Origin: Flagellimonas sp. HMM57
GTDB taxonomy: Bacteria > Bacteroidota > Bacteroidia > Flavobacteriales > Flavobacteriaceae
Assembly (NCBI RefSeq): GCF_021390175.1
Contig: NZ_CP090004.1
Location: 3,401,001 to 3,465,000, forward strand
Reading direction: 5' to 3'
Length of the DNA stretch: 64,000 nucleotides
The notes below the pieces were generated by a model. It saw only the letters and a list, made by a program, of their open reading frames with translations. It ran no database searches and had not been told where the DNA came from. Position numbers and translations under genes: made by a program. Numbering within the stretch: position 1 is the stretch's first letter; every line of letters starts with the position of its first letter. Below are positions 45,381 through 53,844 of this stretch, one piece after another.

Positions 45381-46268
45381 TTAACTGAATTGAGCAGCTA
45401 CCTTTTCTGCTTTTCTTGACGCTGCGTAATCGTAAAATCCTTCACCAGATTTAACACCCAATTTTCCTGCCATAACCATATTGACCAATAGGGGACATGG
45501 CGCATACTTGGGATTCTTAAAACCATCGTACATCACATTAAGAATGGATAGACATACATCCAATCCAATAAAATCTGCTAGTTGCAATGGCCCCATGGGG
45601 TGTGCCATGCCCAGTTTCATTACAGTGTCGATTTCCTGTACTCCCGCTACACCATTATATAGCGTTTCAATGGCTTCGTTGATCATGGGCATAAGGATTC
45701 TATTGGCAACAAAACCGGGATAATCGTTAACCTCTGTTGGGGTTTTGCCCAAATCGGAGGATAGTTTCATAATAGTTTCCGTCACTTCATTTGAAGTGCT
45801 ATAACCTCTAATGATTTCAACCAACTTCATGATTGGTACCGGATTCATAAAATGCATTCCAATGACTTTGTCGGGTCGTTGCGTTACAGCGGCAATCTGG
45901 GTAATCGAAATGGACGAAGTATTTGTGGCAAGGATTGTTGCTTCGTCACAAATTGCATCTAAATCCTTAAAAATCTGAAGCTTGATATTTAGATTTTCTG
46001 TGGCCGCTTCTACAACCAAATTAGTCTCGGCAACACCTTCCTTTAAATCCGTGAAGGTTGAAATGTTTCCCAGCGTATTTTCCTTGTCCTGTTCTGTAAT
46101 GGATGTTTTGGCAACCATACGGTCCAGGTTTTTGGTGATCGTTGCCAATCCCTTATCCAAGGAAGGTTGTGCAATATCAATAAGATGTACTTGGAATCCG
46201 TTCTGGGCAAAAACGTGGGCGATTCCATTTCCCATGGTACCCGCACCAATAACTGCTATTTTTTTCAT
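45381..46268 (-). CDS. hbd: 3-hydroxyacyl-CoA (3-hydroxybutyryl-CoA) dehydrogenase
   Basis: NAD+-dependent oxidation of 3-hydroxyacyl-CoA. NAD loop GAGTMGNGIA (8-17), catalytic H139 (VIGMHFMNPVP), NTSSISITQIA and C-terminal MGPLQLADFIGLD. It has 295 residues, the single-domain short-chain type. First gene of the seven-gene operon running to gntK. The promoter is not obvious in the 72-base gap upstream, so reading from the oxidoreductase gene is possible. Confidence 0.92.
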   Translation of the reverse strand: MKKIAVIGAGTMGNGIAHVFAQNGFQVHLIDIAQPSLDKGLATITKNLDRMVAKTSITEQDKENTLGNISTFTDLKEGVAETNLVVEAATENLNIKLQIFKDLDAICDEATILATNTSSISITQIAAVTQRPDKVIGMHFMNPVPIMKLVEIIRGYSTSNEVTETIMKLSSDLGKTPTEVNDYPGFVANRILMPMINEAIETLYNGVAGVQEIDTVMKLGMAHPMGPLQLADFIGLDVCLSILNVMYDGFKNPKYAPCPLLVNMVMAGKLGVKSGEGFYDYAASRKAEKVAAQFS

Positions 46269-46300
46269 TTTTTATTTTGGGATTATGTCGTTCTTGATTT

Positions 46301-46323
46301 CCTTCGACAGGCTCAGGATGACA
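46301..46323. repeat. Half-copy of TTCGAC-CTCA-TGACA repeat
   Basis: CCTTCGACAGGCTCAGGATG followed by ACA, a word seen as half of intergenic palindromes in Bacteroidota and related to the repeat within prmC. No complementary arm is nearby. Confidence 0.55.
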
Positions 46324-46340
46324 ATCAAACAGATTGTAAA

Positions 46341-47306
46341 TTATTTTTTAAACGATTCTATGATTTGTAGGGCTACTTGCAACGCCCGAGTTCCGTCTTT
46401 TAGGGTTACAACAGGTTCGGTACTGTTGTTTATGGCATCTGCAAAGGTTTCCAGTTCGTCCTTAATGGCATTGTTGGGTTCAACATCTGGATTTTCAAAA
46501 TAAATCTGCTTTTTTTCTCCTTCGGCATTTTGTAGCACCATATCAAAATCTCCCGGTTTTTCAGGGGCATCCTTCATTTTGACCACTTCGACCTTCTTTT
46601 CCAAAAAATCTACCGAAATGTAAGCATCCCGTTGGAAGAAGCGTGATTTACGCATATTTTTCAAAGAAATTCTACTGGACGTCAGATTGGCAACACATCC
46701 ATTTTCAAATTCAATTCGTGCATTGGCAATATCCGGGGATTTACTGATTACTGAAACCCCGCTTGCATTGATTTGTTTTACTTCAGAATTGACAACGCTC
46801 AAAATGGCATCAATATCGTGAATCATTAAGTCCAGTACCACGGGAACATCGGTTCCTCTGGGATTGAATTCTGCCAACCGATGGGTTTCAATGAACATTG
46901 GGTTTTCAATCTTGTCCTTTACCGCCAAAAATGCCGGATTAAAACGCTCCACATGGCCTACCTGTCCTTTTACGGAATGCTGTTCGGTGAGCTTAAGAAG
47001 TTTTTCAGCTTCTTCTAATGTGTTTGTAATAGGTTTTTCGATAAAAATATGCCTTCCTTTCTCTATGGCCTTTTTTGCACAGTCAAAATGTGAAAGGGTA
47101 GGGGTTACAATATCTATTACTTCTACTGCATCGATTAGTGTATTGATGTTTTCAAAATAGGTGTACCCAAACTCGTCGGCCACTTTTTTTGCATTGATTT
47201 CATCTGGGTCATGAAAACCAACAAGTTCATATGTATCGGATTCATTTAAGAGCCTGAGGTGAATTTTACCCAAATGTCCTGCACCAAGAACACCAACTTT
47301 TAACAT
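46341..47306 (-). CDS. Gfo/Idh/MocA-family oxidoreductase
   Basis: NAD(P)-binding GVLGAGHLGKIHL at the N-terminus, FIEKPIT (EKP motif) near residue 95, and FNPRGTDVPVVLDLMIHDID in the C-terminal domain. It has 321 residues. The substrate is a sugar or cyclitol derivative in most of the family; the RGTD/MIHDID variant is common in uncharacterised Bacteroidota members. The ATG at 47306 is chosen because a TATTTTTG element lies 15 bases upstream; the frame stays open another 219 bases but that part has no family similarity. Confidence 0.9.
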   Translation of the reverse strand: MLKVGVLGAGHLGKIHLRLLNESDTYELVGFHDPDEINAKKVADEFGYTYFENINTLIDAVEVIDIVTPTLSHFDCAKKAIEKGRHIFIEKPITNTLEEAEKLLKLTEQHSVKGQVGHVERFNPAFLAVKDKIENPMFIETHRLAEFNPRGTDVPVVLDLMIHDIDAILSVVNSEVKQINASGVSVISKSPDIANARIEFENGCVANLTSSRISLKNMRKSRFFQRDAYISVDFLEKKVEVVKMKDAPEKPGDFDMVLQNAEGEKKQIYFENPDVEPNNAIKDELETFADAINNSTEPVVTLKDGTRALQVALQIIESFKK

Positions 47307-47321
47307 ACCTGCTGTTTTTGT

Positions 47322-47329
47322 CAAAAATA
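47322..47329 (-). promoter_or_regulatory. Oxidoreductase promoter element (TATTTTTG)
   Basis: Exact TAnnTTTG match on the minus strand, 15 bases before the ATG at 47306. Confidence 0.5.
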
Positions 47330-47421
47330 AGGATATGCGGTCACTCTTCCATAAAAATAAGAACCCAACTATCCATAAAATTAGTGGAGAACTTTTTAAA
47401 TTCGTGTACCAGACCAAAAAC

Positions 47422-48063
47422 ATGAAGGATACATTAAAGCATAGGGGTATGCGCAATAAGTTAGCAGAAGTATTGTCTGCCAAAGGAATACAGGATCCAA
47501 AAGTTCTAGAAGCTATAAAAACCATACCACGTCACCTTTTTTTGGATAGTGGTTTTGAGGACCATGCGTACCAGGATAAAGCTTTTCCAATTGGTGCCGA
47601 ACAGACAATTTCCCAGCCGTACACGGTGGCGTTTCAGACGGAGCTGTTACAGCTAAAACCGAACGATTCTATTCTGGAAATAGGAACGGGCAGTGGGTAT
47701 CAAACGGCGGTTTTACTTCATCTTCGTGCAAAGGTTTTTACCATTGAACGGCAACAAGAACTTTTTAAGAAAACCAAATTGTTCTTTTCTAAAATGGGGT
47801 ATCGACCACGAAAGGTTATTTTTGGTGATGGTTATAAAGGCTTGCCCCAAGAGGCGCCCTTTAACGGAATCATTGTTACCGCAGGAGCTCCTGAAGTTCC
47901 CAAAGCATTGCTGTCACAACTGAAAATTGGCGGACGTTTAGTGATTCCGATCGGAACTGAAGAACAGGTAATGACACTTTATATTAGAAAATCTGAAAAG
48001 GAATTTGAAAAACAAGAATTGGGTGCTTTTCGATTTGTTCCGCTTTTAGAGAACAAAAACTAA
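47422..48063 (+). CDS. pcm: Protein-L-isoaspartate O-methyltransferase
   Basis: Repairs isoaspartyl residues in aged proteins using SAM. GAEQTISQPYTVAFQTELLQ and SAM loop ILEIGTGSGYQTAVL are diagnostic. The ATG at 47422 gives 213 residues (MKDTLKHRGMRNKLAEVL), typical length; the frame is open for 87 bases upstream. It converges with smpB with 6 bases between the stops. Confidence 0.93.
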   Translation: MKDTLKHRGMRNKLAEVLSAKGIQDPKVLEAIKTIPRHLFLDSGFEDHAYQDKAFPIGAEQTISQPYTVAFQTELLQLKPNDSILEIGTGSGYQTAVLLHLRAKVFTIERQQELFKKTKLFFSKMGYRPRKVIFGDGYKGLPQEAPFNGIIVTAGAPEVPKALLSQLKIGGRLVIPIGTEEQVMTLYIRKSEKEFEKQELGAFRFVPLLENKN

Positions 48064-48069
48064 ATCGTC

Positions 48070-48531
48070 TTAATTATTGAAGCTCTTTTTTATTCTGGAC
48101 AAATCTCTTTTATTGTCCCTGTCTTTAATAGTTTCACGCTTATCGTAAAGCTTTTTACCCTTGGCGAGACCAATGTTGACTTTCGCAAGACCTCTATCAT
48201 TGATGAAGAGGTTAAGCGGGATTATGGTGAGTCCAGATGTAGTGACTTCTTTTCTAAGTTTCTTTAGTTCTCTTTTGTTCAAAAGCAATTTTCGTTCCAC
48301 CTTGGGCTTATGGTTGTAATAACCACCGTGACTATATTCATCAATTTGCATATTGATGACAAAAAGCTCTCCTTTTTCATTGAATTCGCAGAAACTTTGA
48401 GAAACGGAAGCTTTGCCCAAGCGGATGGATTTTATCTCTGTGCCACCGAGCACAATCCCTGCCGTAAAGGTGTCCAGGATTTCATAATCGAACCTAGCTC
48501 GCTTGTTTTTTATGTTAATGTTTTTCTGCAT
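48070..48531 (-). CDS. smpB: SsrA-binding protein SmpB
   Basis: Delivers tmRNA to stalled ribosomes. The OB-fold has [35 protein letters not shown] and the basic C-terminal tail [18 protein letters not shown]. It has 153 residues from ATG 48531; a TTG three codons upstream overlaps the promoter element. No tmRNA gene is seen in the window. Confidence 0.95.
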   Translation of the reverse strand: MQKNINIKNKRARFDYEILDTFTAGIVLGGTEIKSIRLGKASVSQSFCEFNEKGELFVINMQIDEYSHGGYYNHKPKVERKLLLNKRELKKLRKEVTTSGLTIIPLNLFINDRGLAKVNIGLAKGKKLYDKRETIKDRDNKRDLSRIKKSFNN

Positions 48532-48537
48532 TGATGG

Positions 48538-48545
48538 CAAAAATA
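48538..48545 (-). promoter_or_regulatory. smpB promoter element (TATTTTTG)
   Basis: Exact TAnnTTTG match ending 6 bases before the smpB ATG, so the predicted leader is almost absent. Confidence 0.5.
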
Positions 48546-48613
48546 GGAACTCTTGTTAAAAGAAAATTGTAATGTTGCGCTTGATTTTACGATTATACAG
48601 GAAAACCAACTAT

Positions 48614-49354
48614 ATGAAAAGATTTTTTGTAGCGACTTTAATGCTTCTTACCTTGGCTTGTAAGGAGAATAAGACTAGCCTCACAGTTCAAGAGATAGTG
48701 GATAAGTCTATCTTGGATAGTGGTGGTGAACGTTATAACAATCATAGTACCTCATTCTTCTTTAGAAACAGAAAATATAGTTCTGAAAGTGGGAATGGAG
48801 GAAAAGTACTGAAACGCATTTCTTTTATAGATTCCATAACAATTACGGACGTGAAAACCAGAAATGGTTTTCGGAGATATGTTAACGATTCTTTGGTCAA
48901 TTTGTCAGATTCAATAGCGAATAGGTATTCAAATTCTGTTAATTCCGTGCACTATTTCGCAAGATTGCCTTTTGGCTTAAATGATAATGCCGTAAAAAAA
49001 GAACTTCTTGGTGAAGAAACTATAAAGGGTAAGGAACACTATAAAGTTAAAGTGACATTTGACCAAAATGGTGGGGGAGACGATTTTGATGATGTTTATG
49101 TGTATTGGTTCGATAAAAAAACGTTCAAGCCCAACTATTTAGCGTACGATTTTCATGTTAATGGCGGAGGGCAACGTTTTAGGGAAGCTTATAATGAGCG
49201 TTATATTAACGGAATCCGTTTTGTGGATTATAATAATTTTAAGTCTAAGTCAAAGGAGACATCCATCCTTGATATTGGAAAACTATTTGAAAAAGGTGAA
49301 CTGGAATTGCTTTCTAAAATAGAAATCTCTAAGCCAGAGGTGACTTCGAACTAA
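48614..49354 (+). CDS. DUF6503-like lipoprotein
   Basis: SPII signal MKRFFVATLMLLTLAC (C16). The mature part has QEIVDKSILDSGG, SVHYFARLPFGLNDNAVKKE, and DVYVYWFDKKTFKPNYLAY. This pattern recurs in a flavobacterial family of about 250 residues that I recall as DUF6503. Fold and role unknown; perhaps a LolA-like beta structure. The ATG at 48614 starts the signal peptide. Its stop shares four bases with the convergent gene. Confidence 0.72.
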   Translation: MKRFFVATLMLLTLACKENKTSLTVQEIVDKSILDSGGERYNNHSTSFFFRNRKYSSESGNGGKVLKRISFIDSITITDVKTRNGFRRYVNDSLVNLSDSIANRYSNSVNSVHYFARLPFGLNDNAVKKELLGEETIKGKEHYKVKVTFDQNGGGDDFDDVYVYWFDKKTFKPNYLAYDFHVNGGGQRFREAYNERYINGIRFVDYNNFKSKSKETSILDIGKLFEKGELELLSKIEISKPEVTSN

Positions 49355-49884
49355 TCCATTTTTAATCGGATATCCGTAGCTACACTATCGATAATTCTGA
49401 CGATAAACAGACTGCTATTATCATTATCTTCCATTTGATTATATTTTTCGGAGCCTAGCATTTTGTTTACAAAATCTGGAGTCGTATTGCTATGGCCCAC
49501 TACTAAAACATTAAGCCCTTCGTTGGAATTTTTAAAAGTATTGATTTCTAGGGTGGAAGGGTCGTAATACTTAATCTCAATATCTTTTTTCACAGATGTT
49601 GGCGCAGCGGTCATCTCGGTTCTTAGCAGATTGGTCGAATATATGGCATCTATTTGTATTGGATCAAAAACCTCGGCCCATCGTATAGCCCTTCCCAATC
49701 CATCTTGATTCAGTTCTGGGTTTTTATTTTCTGGGTCTGTTCTATCTTTCTCGGAATGTCGTATAAAATAATAGGTTGAGATTACAGGTTCGGTAGCTTC
49801 TCCTGTATCTTTTTCTGAGGTATCGCAACTTGCGAATCCTATTAGTAGTACTGTAATAGCAATCAAATATTTGATTGTCTTCAT
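49351..49884 (-). CDS. Histidine phosphatase family lipoprotein
   Basis: SPII signal with C20 (GFASCDTSEK). Phosphatase core: RHSEKD (R42, H43), LNQDGLGRAIRWAEVF, and second-histidine VVGHSNTTPDF. It has 177 residues, the short SixA/phosphoglycerate-mutase-like branch, here exported to the envelope. Substrate unknown. Convergent with the DUF6503-like gene; the stops overlap in CTAA. Confidence 0.88.
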   Translation of the reverse strand: MKTIKYLIAITVLLIGFASCDTSEKDTGEATEPVISTYYFIRHSEKDRTDPENKNPELNQDGLGRAIRWAEVFDPIQIDAIYSTNLLRTEMTAAPTSVKKDIEIKYYDPSTLEINTFKNSNEGLNVLVVGHSNTTPDFVNKMLGSEKYNQMEDNDNSSLFIVRIIDSVATDIRLKMD

Positions 49885-49941
49885 AGTTTATGGTTTTAAT
49901 ATCTTCTTTATTTTCTTAAAGAAGGCTCATGTAAAACATGG

Positions 49942-50538
49942 TTATTTCTTTATTTCCTTTTGCACTAAATGCTCTAAATAGGCAATAGTGTTTACCAGGT
50001 ATTTTCTGTCTCTTGTCATAGTGGACATCGCAACTGCCCCCTGTATCATTGTAAACAGTTGTTTAGAAAATTGAAGCGGAGGAACCGGTAAGTGGATTTC
50101 TCCATTTTTTACTCCATTTTCCAATACCAATGCTATTTTCCCCTCAATTTCTCTTATGGTTTCCTTTACCGCTGCAGCGAGGAGACTATTGTTGTTTTGT
50201 GCATCGACCCCTACATTAAGGATGGTGCATCCACCAAATGGCAGTGTAAAAACATCATACTGACGATAGAAACGTAAAAGTGAAAAGACTTTTTCCAGAG
50301 CACTACCTTCTATGTTCAATTTTTCATCGAGTATTTCCAAAAGATGATTTCTATTGTATTCAAAAGCTGATAATGCAAGTGCTTCTTTATTTTCAAAATT
50401 CCCATAAATAGCACCTTTGGTAAGGCCTGTGGCTTCGGTAAGATCACTCATACTGGTGCCCACATATCCAAATTTATTAAAAATGGGAGCTACAGTCTCT
50501 ATGATATATGCCGTGGTTCTTTCTGCTTTTTTTGACAT
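49942..50538 (-). CDS. TetR/AcrR-family transcriptional regulator
   Basis: N-terminal helix-turn-helix (FNKFGYVGTSMSDLTEATGLTKGAIYGNFENKEAL), then a ligand-binding domain with no recognised ligand. It has 198 residues from the ATG at 50538; a TTG 24 bases upstream is less likely. An imperfect palindrome at 50584-50597 may be its operator. The next gene downstream on the same strand is the phosphatase lipoprotein, 57 bases on. Confidence 0.88.
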   Translation of the reverse strand: MSKKAERTTAYIIETVAPIFNKFGYVGTSMSDLTEATGLTKGAIYGNFENKEALALSAFEYNRNHLLEILDEKLNIEGSALEKVFSLLRFYRQYDVFTLPFGGCTILNVGVDAQNNNSLLAAAVKETIREIEGKIALVLENGVKNGEIHLPVPPLQFSKQLFTMIQGAVAMSTMTRDRKYLVNTIAYLEHLVQKEIKK

Positions 50539-50583
50539 GGTGTCTGGGCTAGGTTTTGGCAATGGCTAAGATATAAAAAAGAT

Positions 50584-50597
50584 ATACTGTATGGTAT
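50584..50597. promoter_or_regulatory. Possible TetR operator palindrome
   Basis: ATACTGTATGGTAT pairs at 10 of 14 positions and lies 46 bases upstream of the regulator ATG. TetR proteins often bind such sites to control themselves; weak on sequence alone. Confidence 0.3.
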
Positions 50598-50610
50598 TTT
50601 TAAAAAGGAA

Positions 50611-50640
50611 AAGCCCTTACTTTTAACAAAATAAGGGCTT
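50611..50640 (-). terminator. clpB terminator
   Basis: 9-bp arms AAGCCCTTA / TAAGGGCTT with a 12-base loop and a T-rich run on the minus strand, 18 bases past the clpB stop. Confidence 0.75.
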
Positions 50641-50658
50641 AACTGTTCAAAAAATAAA

Positions 50659-53259
50659 TTATTCGACTAGCTCATTCTGATTTCTAAACACTAATTGGTC
50701 ATCAAAAGAATCCAGAAGGACTATACTTTCTGATCTTATATTTCCTGCAAGAAGTTCTTTAGATAGTTTATTGAGTACTTCTTTTTGTATTAACCGTTTT
50801 ACAGGTCTTGCACCAAATTGAGGCTCGTACCCTTTTTTGGCCAAGTAATCTATTGCTTCCTCCGTGGCATCCATGGTAATGTGCTGTTTGGAAATCATTT
50901 TTTTCAACTGTTCTAACTGTAGTCGTACAATTTCCTTGATATTGGATTTATCCAAAGGCGTAAACATGATGATATCATCTATCCTGTTTAAGAACTCGGG
51001 ACGAATGGTTTTTCGTAATAAACCCATGACCTCAATTCGTGCTGCACTGGTTGCACTTTCAACATCAATGACATTTTCAAACTTTTCCTGAATAATTTGA
51101 CTGCCCATATTACTTGTCATAATGATAATCGAGTTTTTGAAATCGGCTACGCGACCCTTATTGTCCGTTAACCTCCCTTCATCCAAAACTTGAAGCAGAA
51201 TATTGAAGGTGTCAGGGTGTGCTTTTTCAATTTCATCCAACAGTACAACGGAGTACGGTCTTCTGCGAACAGCTTCGGTCAGTTGTCCCCCTTCGTCATA
51301 GCCAACATATCCTGGAGGAGCCCCGACCAATCTGCTAACCGAATGCCTTTCTTGGTATTCGCTCATGTCTATTCTTGTAATGGCATTTTCATCATCAAAC
51401 AAATAGGCGGCAAGTGTCTTTGCCAATTCTGTTTTTCCAACTCCTGTATTCCCAAGAAATAAGAATGAACCAATGGGCTTTTTAGCATCCTGCAAACCGG
51501 CTCTACTTCGTCTTATGGCATCGGATACGGCAACAATGGCCTCTTCTTGCCCTACGACTCGCTTGTGCAGCACATCTTCCAATTGTAAAAGCTTCTCACG
51601 CTCACTTTGCATCATTTTTGTGACGGGAATGCCCGTCCATTTAGCAACTACCTCGGCAATATCTTCATTGGTAACCTCTTCTTTGATAAGTGTGCCCGCA
51701 CTTTGTTGACTGGCTAGTTCATCCTGTAGTTTTTCCAGATTTTCTTGGGATTCCTTTATTTTTCCGTAGCGTAGTTCGGCTACTTTTCCGTAATCCCCAT
51801 TACGCTCGGCACGTTCTGCTTCCAGTTTAAAGTTTTCAATATCTTGTTTTGTTTTTTGAATATTGTCCACCACGGTTTTCTCGCTTTCCCATTTGGCAAA
51901 AATCTCGTTGCGTTCTTCTTTTAGGTTGGCAAGTTCTAAATTTAGGCTTTGAAGCTTTACTTTATCATTTTCACGTTTAATGGCTTCAATTTCTATTTCC
52001 AATTGCATAATTCGTCTATCGAGCACATCCAGTTCCTCCGGTTTGGAATTGATTTCCATCCTTAATTTTGATGCGGCTTCGTCCATTAGATCAATAGCTT
52101 TATCCGGTAGAAAACGGTTGGTGATATAACGTTGTGAAAGCTCTACGGCCGAAATTACCGCTTCATCCTTGATACGGACTTTATGATGTGCCTCATATTT
52201 TTCCTTGATTCCACGTAAAATAGATATGGCACTTTCCGTATCTGGTTCATCGATTACCACTTTTTGAAACCTTCGTTCCAGAGCTTTATCCTTCTCAAAA
52301 TATTTTTGATACTCATCTAATGTAGTTGCACCAATAGCTCTTAGTTCACCTCTCGCCAACGCAGGTTTTAAAATGTTAGCAGCATCCATGGCTCCTTGGC
52401 CTCCACCAGCACCTACAAGCGTGTGTATCTCATCAATAAAAAGAACAATATCCCCGTCTGAAGAGGTTACTTCTTTAATGACCGACTTAAGACGCTCCTC
52501 AAACTCACCTTTATACTTGGCACCGGCAATTAGTGCGCCCATGTCCAAAGAGTAAATGTTTTTATCTTTTAAGTTCTCTGGGATATCACCTTGTACGATT
52601 CTATGTGCCAAACCTTCGGCTATGGCTGTTTTACCAACACCGGGCTCTCCCACTAGCATAGGGTTGTTCTTTGTTCTCCTTGAAAGAATTTGTAAAACCC
52701 TGCGTATTTCTTCATCCCTACCTATAACAGGGTCAAGCTTACCGCTATCCGCAAGTTGATTTAGGTTTTTAGCATATTTATCCAAAGAATTATAGGTGTC
52801 CTCAGCACTTTGTGAAGTTACTTTTCCTCCTTTTCTTAATTCTTGGATAGCAGCCTTCAAGTCTTTTTCGGTAACGCCCTGATCTTTCAAAATTTGGGAG
52901 ATTTTACTTTTGGACTTAAAAACCGCCAGTAAAATATGTTCGATGGAGACGTATTCATCGCCTTCTTTTTTGGCAATGATACTGGCTTCGTTCAATGATT
53001 TTCCAGCACTGTTGGATAGCATAATGTCGCCTCCCGATACTTTGGGGAAACTTTCAAGTTCTTTTTCCAAAATTTGATTGATCAACGATATGTTGACATT
53101 CAGTTTTTTTAAAATGAATGGTAGCACGTTTTCATCAACTTCAGCTATGGCCTTAAAAAGATGCTCATTTTCTATTTGTTGATGTCCAAGCCCTTGGGCA
53201 AGTTGCTGTGCTTGCTGTATGGCTTCCTGTGATTTTATAGTGAAATTATTAAAATTCAT
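50659..53259 (-). CDS. clpB: ATP-dependent chaperone ClpB
   Basis: Disaggregase that works with DnaK. N-terminal domain (1-150), first AAA+ with GEPGVGKT (204-211), coiled-coil middle domain at about 410-530, second AAA+ with GNTGVGKTEL, and the C-terminal RPEFLNRIDDII. It has 866 residues. The ATG at 53259 gives MNFNNFTIKSQEAIQQAQQ, the family N-terminus; a TTG 57 bases upstream is in frame but unsupported. I see no CIRCE element. Confidence 0.96.
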   Translation of the reverse strand: MNFNNFTIKSQEAIQQAQQLAQGLGHQQIENEHLFKAIAEVDENVLPFILKKLNVNISLINQILEKELESFPKVSGGDIMLSNSAGKSLNEASIIAKKEGDEYVSIEHILLAVFKSKSKISQILKDQGVTEKDLKAAIQELRKGGKVTSQSAEDTYNSLDKYAKNLNQLADSGKLDPVIGRDEEIRRVLQILSRRTKNNPMLVGEPGVGKTAIAEGLAHRIVQGDIPENLKDKNIYSLDMGALIAGAKYKGEFEERLKSVIKEVTSSDGDIVLFIDEIHTLVGAGGGQGAMDAANILKPALARGELRAIGATTLDEYQKYFEKDKALERRFQKVVIDEPDTESAISILRGIKEKYEAHHKVRIKDEAVISAVELSQRYITNRFLPDKAIDLMDEAASKLRMEINSKPEELDVLDRRIMQLEIEIEAIKRENDKVKLQSLNLELANLKEERNEIFAKWESEKTVVDNIQKTKQDIENFKLEAERAERNGDYGKVAELRYGKIKESQENLEKLQDELASQQSAGTLIKEEVTNEDIAEVVAKWTGIPVTKMMQSEREKLLQLEDVLHKRVVGQEEAIVAVSDAIRRSRAGLQDAKKPIGSFLFLGNTGVGKTELAKTLAAYLFDDENAITRIDMSEYQERHSVSRLVGAPPGYVGYDEGGQLTEAVRRRPYSVVLLDEIEKAHPDTFNILLQVLDEGRLTDNKGRVADFKNSIIIMTSNMGSQIIQEKFENVIDVESATSAARIEVMGLLRKTIRPEFLNRIDDIIMFTPLDKSNIKEIVRLQLEQLKKMISKQHITMDATEEAIDYLAKKGYEPQFGARPVKRLIQKEVLNKLSKELLAGNIRSESIVLLDSFDDQLVFRNQNELVE

Positions 53260-53368
53260 TTTCTTTAGTTTTTCTTCTAGCTGTTCAACAATCTTACCAT
53301 TATCAAAAACAGTCAAAATGTCGCTAAAAGCCTACGATAAAGAGACATTTCGTCAGTTTTGTAAAGTT

Positions 53369-53400
53369 TTTGTACTTATTCGACTTAACTAGTAAATTTG
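53369..53400 (+). promoter_or_regulatory. ytxJ promoter (TTTG, 20 bases, TAAATTTG)
   Basis: Both Bacteroidota elements are exact: TTTG at 53369-53372 and TAAATTTG at 53393-53400. Only 4 bases separate the latter from the ATG, so the transcript is predicted to be leaderless or nearly so. Confidence 0.65.
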
Positions 53401-53404
53401 TATC

Positions 53405-53794
53405 ATGGGAATATTTGGAAGTGTATTTGGAAAGAAAGAAGAGTCGGTAAAGCAGGATAAAAAGATTCCCTGGATACCTTTAGTATCCGTTGAACAACTG
53501 AATGACATTGAAACAAAATCCAAAGAGATTCCTCAACTTATTTTCAAGCATTCCATTACTTGTGGTATTAGCAGAATGGTGTTGAACATGTTCACTGATT
53601 CTTATGCGTTAGATGATAAAGTTGACCTTTATTTTCTGGATTTGCATGCGCATCGTGATGTATCCAACGAAGTGGCATCCAAGTTTCAGGTGATGCACCA
53701 GTCACCTCAACTATTGATTGTTAGAAATGGTGAGGTGTGCTTTCATACATCACATGGCGCAATTACAGATACTGATTTAGCACAATTCGTTTAG
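53405..53794 (+). CDS. ytxJ: YtxJ, bacillithiol-system redox protein
   Basis: Monothiol thioredoxin-fold protein of 129 residues. The redox cysteine is C53 in FKHSITCGISRMV, followed by LYFLDLHAHRDVSNEVA, SPQLLIV and GEVCFHTSHG. In Bacillus YtxJ is a bacilliredoxin-like protein. Its presence suggests bacillithiol as thiol buffer, though no bsh gene is in the window. Single gene with its own promoter. Confidence 0.9.
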   Translation: MGIFGSVFGKKEESVKQDKKIPWIPLVSVEQLNDIETKSKEIPQLIFKHSITCGISRMVLNMFTDSYALDDKVDLYFLDLHAHRDVSNEVASKFQVMHQSPQLLIVRNGEVCFHTSHGAITDTDLAQFV

Positions 53795-53820
53795 AACCAT
53801 ACTCGCAATTTTGTTTTTTT

Positions 53821-53844
53821 GCTAGACGCTACACGCTAGACGCT
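53821..53844. repeat. Short direct repeat GCTAGACGCT
   Basis: Two copies of GCTAGACGCT (53821-53830, 53835-53844) separated by ACAC, in the gap between ytxJ and the convergent lipoprotein. Function unknown. Confidence 0.5.

Noticed and set aside
53260..53316. Upstream TTG start adding 19 residues to ClpB
   Set aside because: The ClpB N-terminus MNFNNFTIKSQEA starts at 53259; the extra residues are not part of the family.
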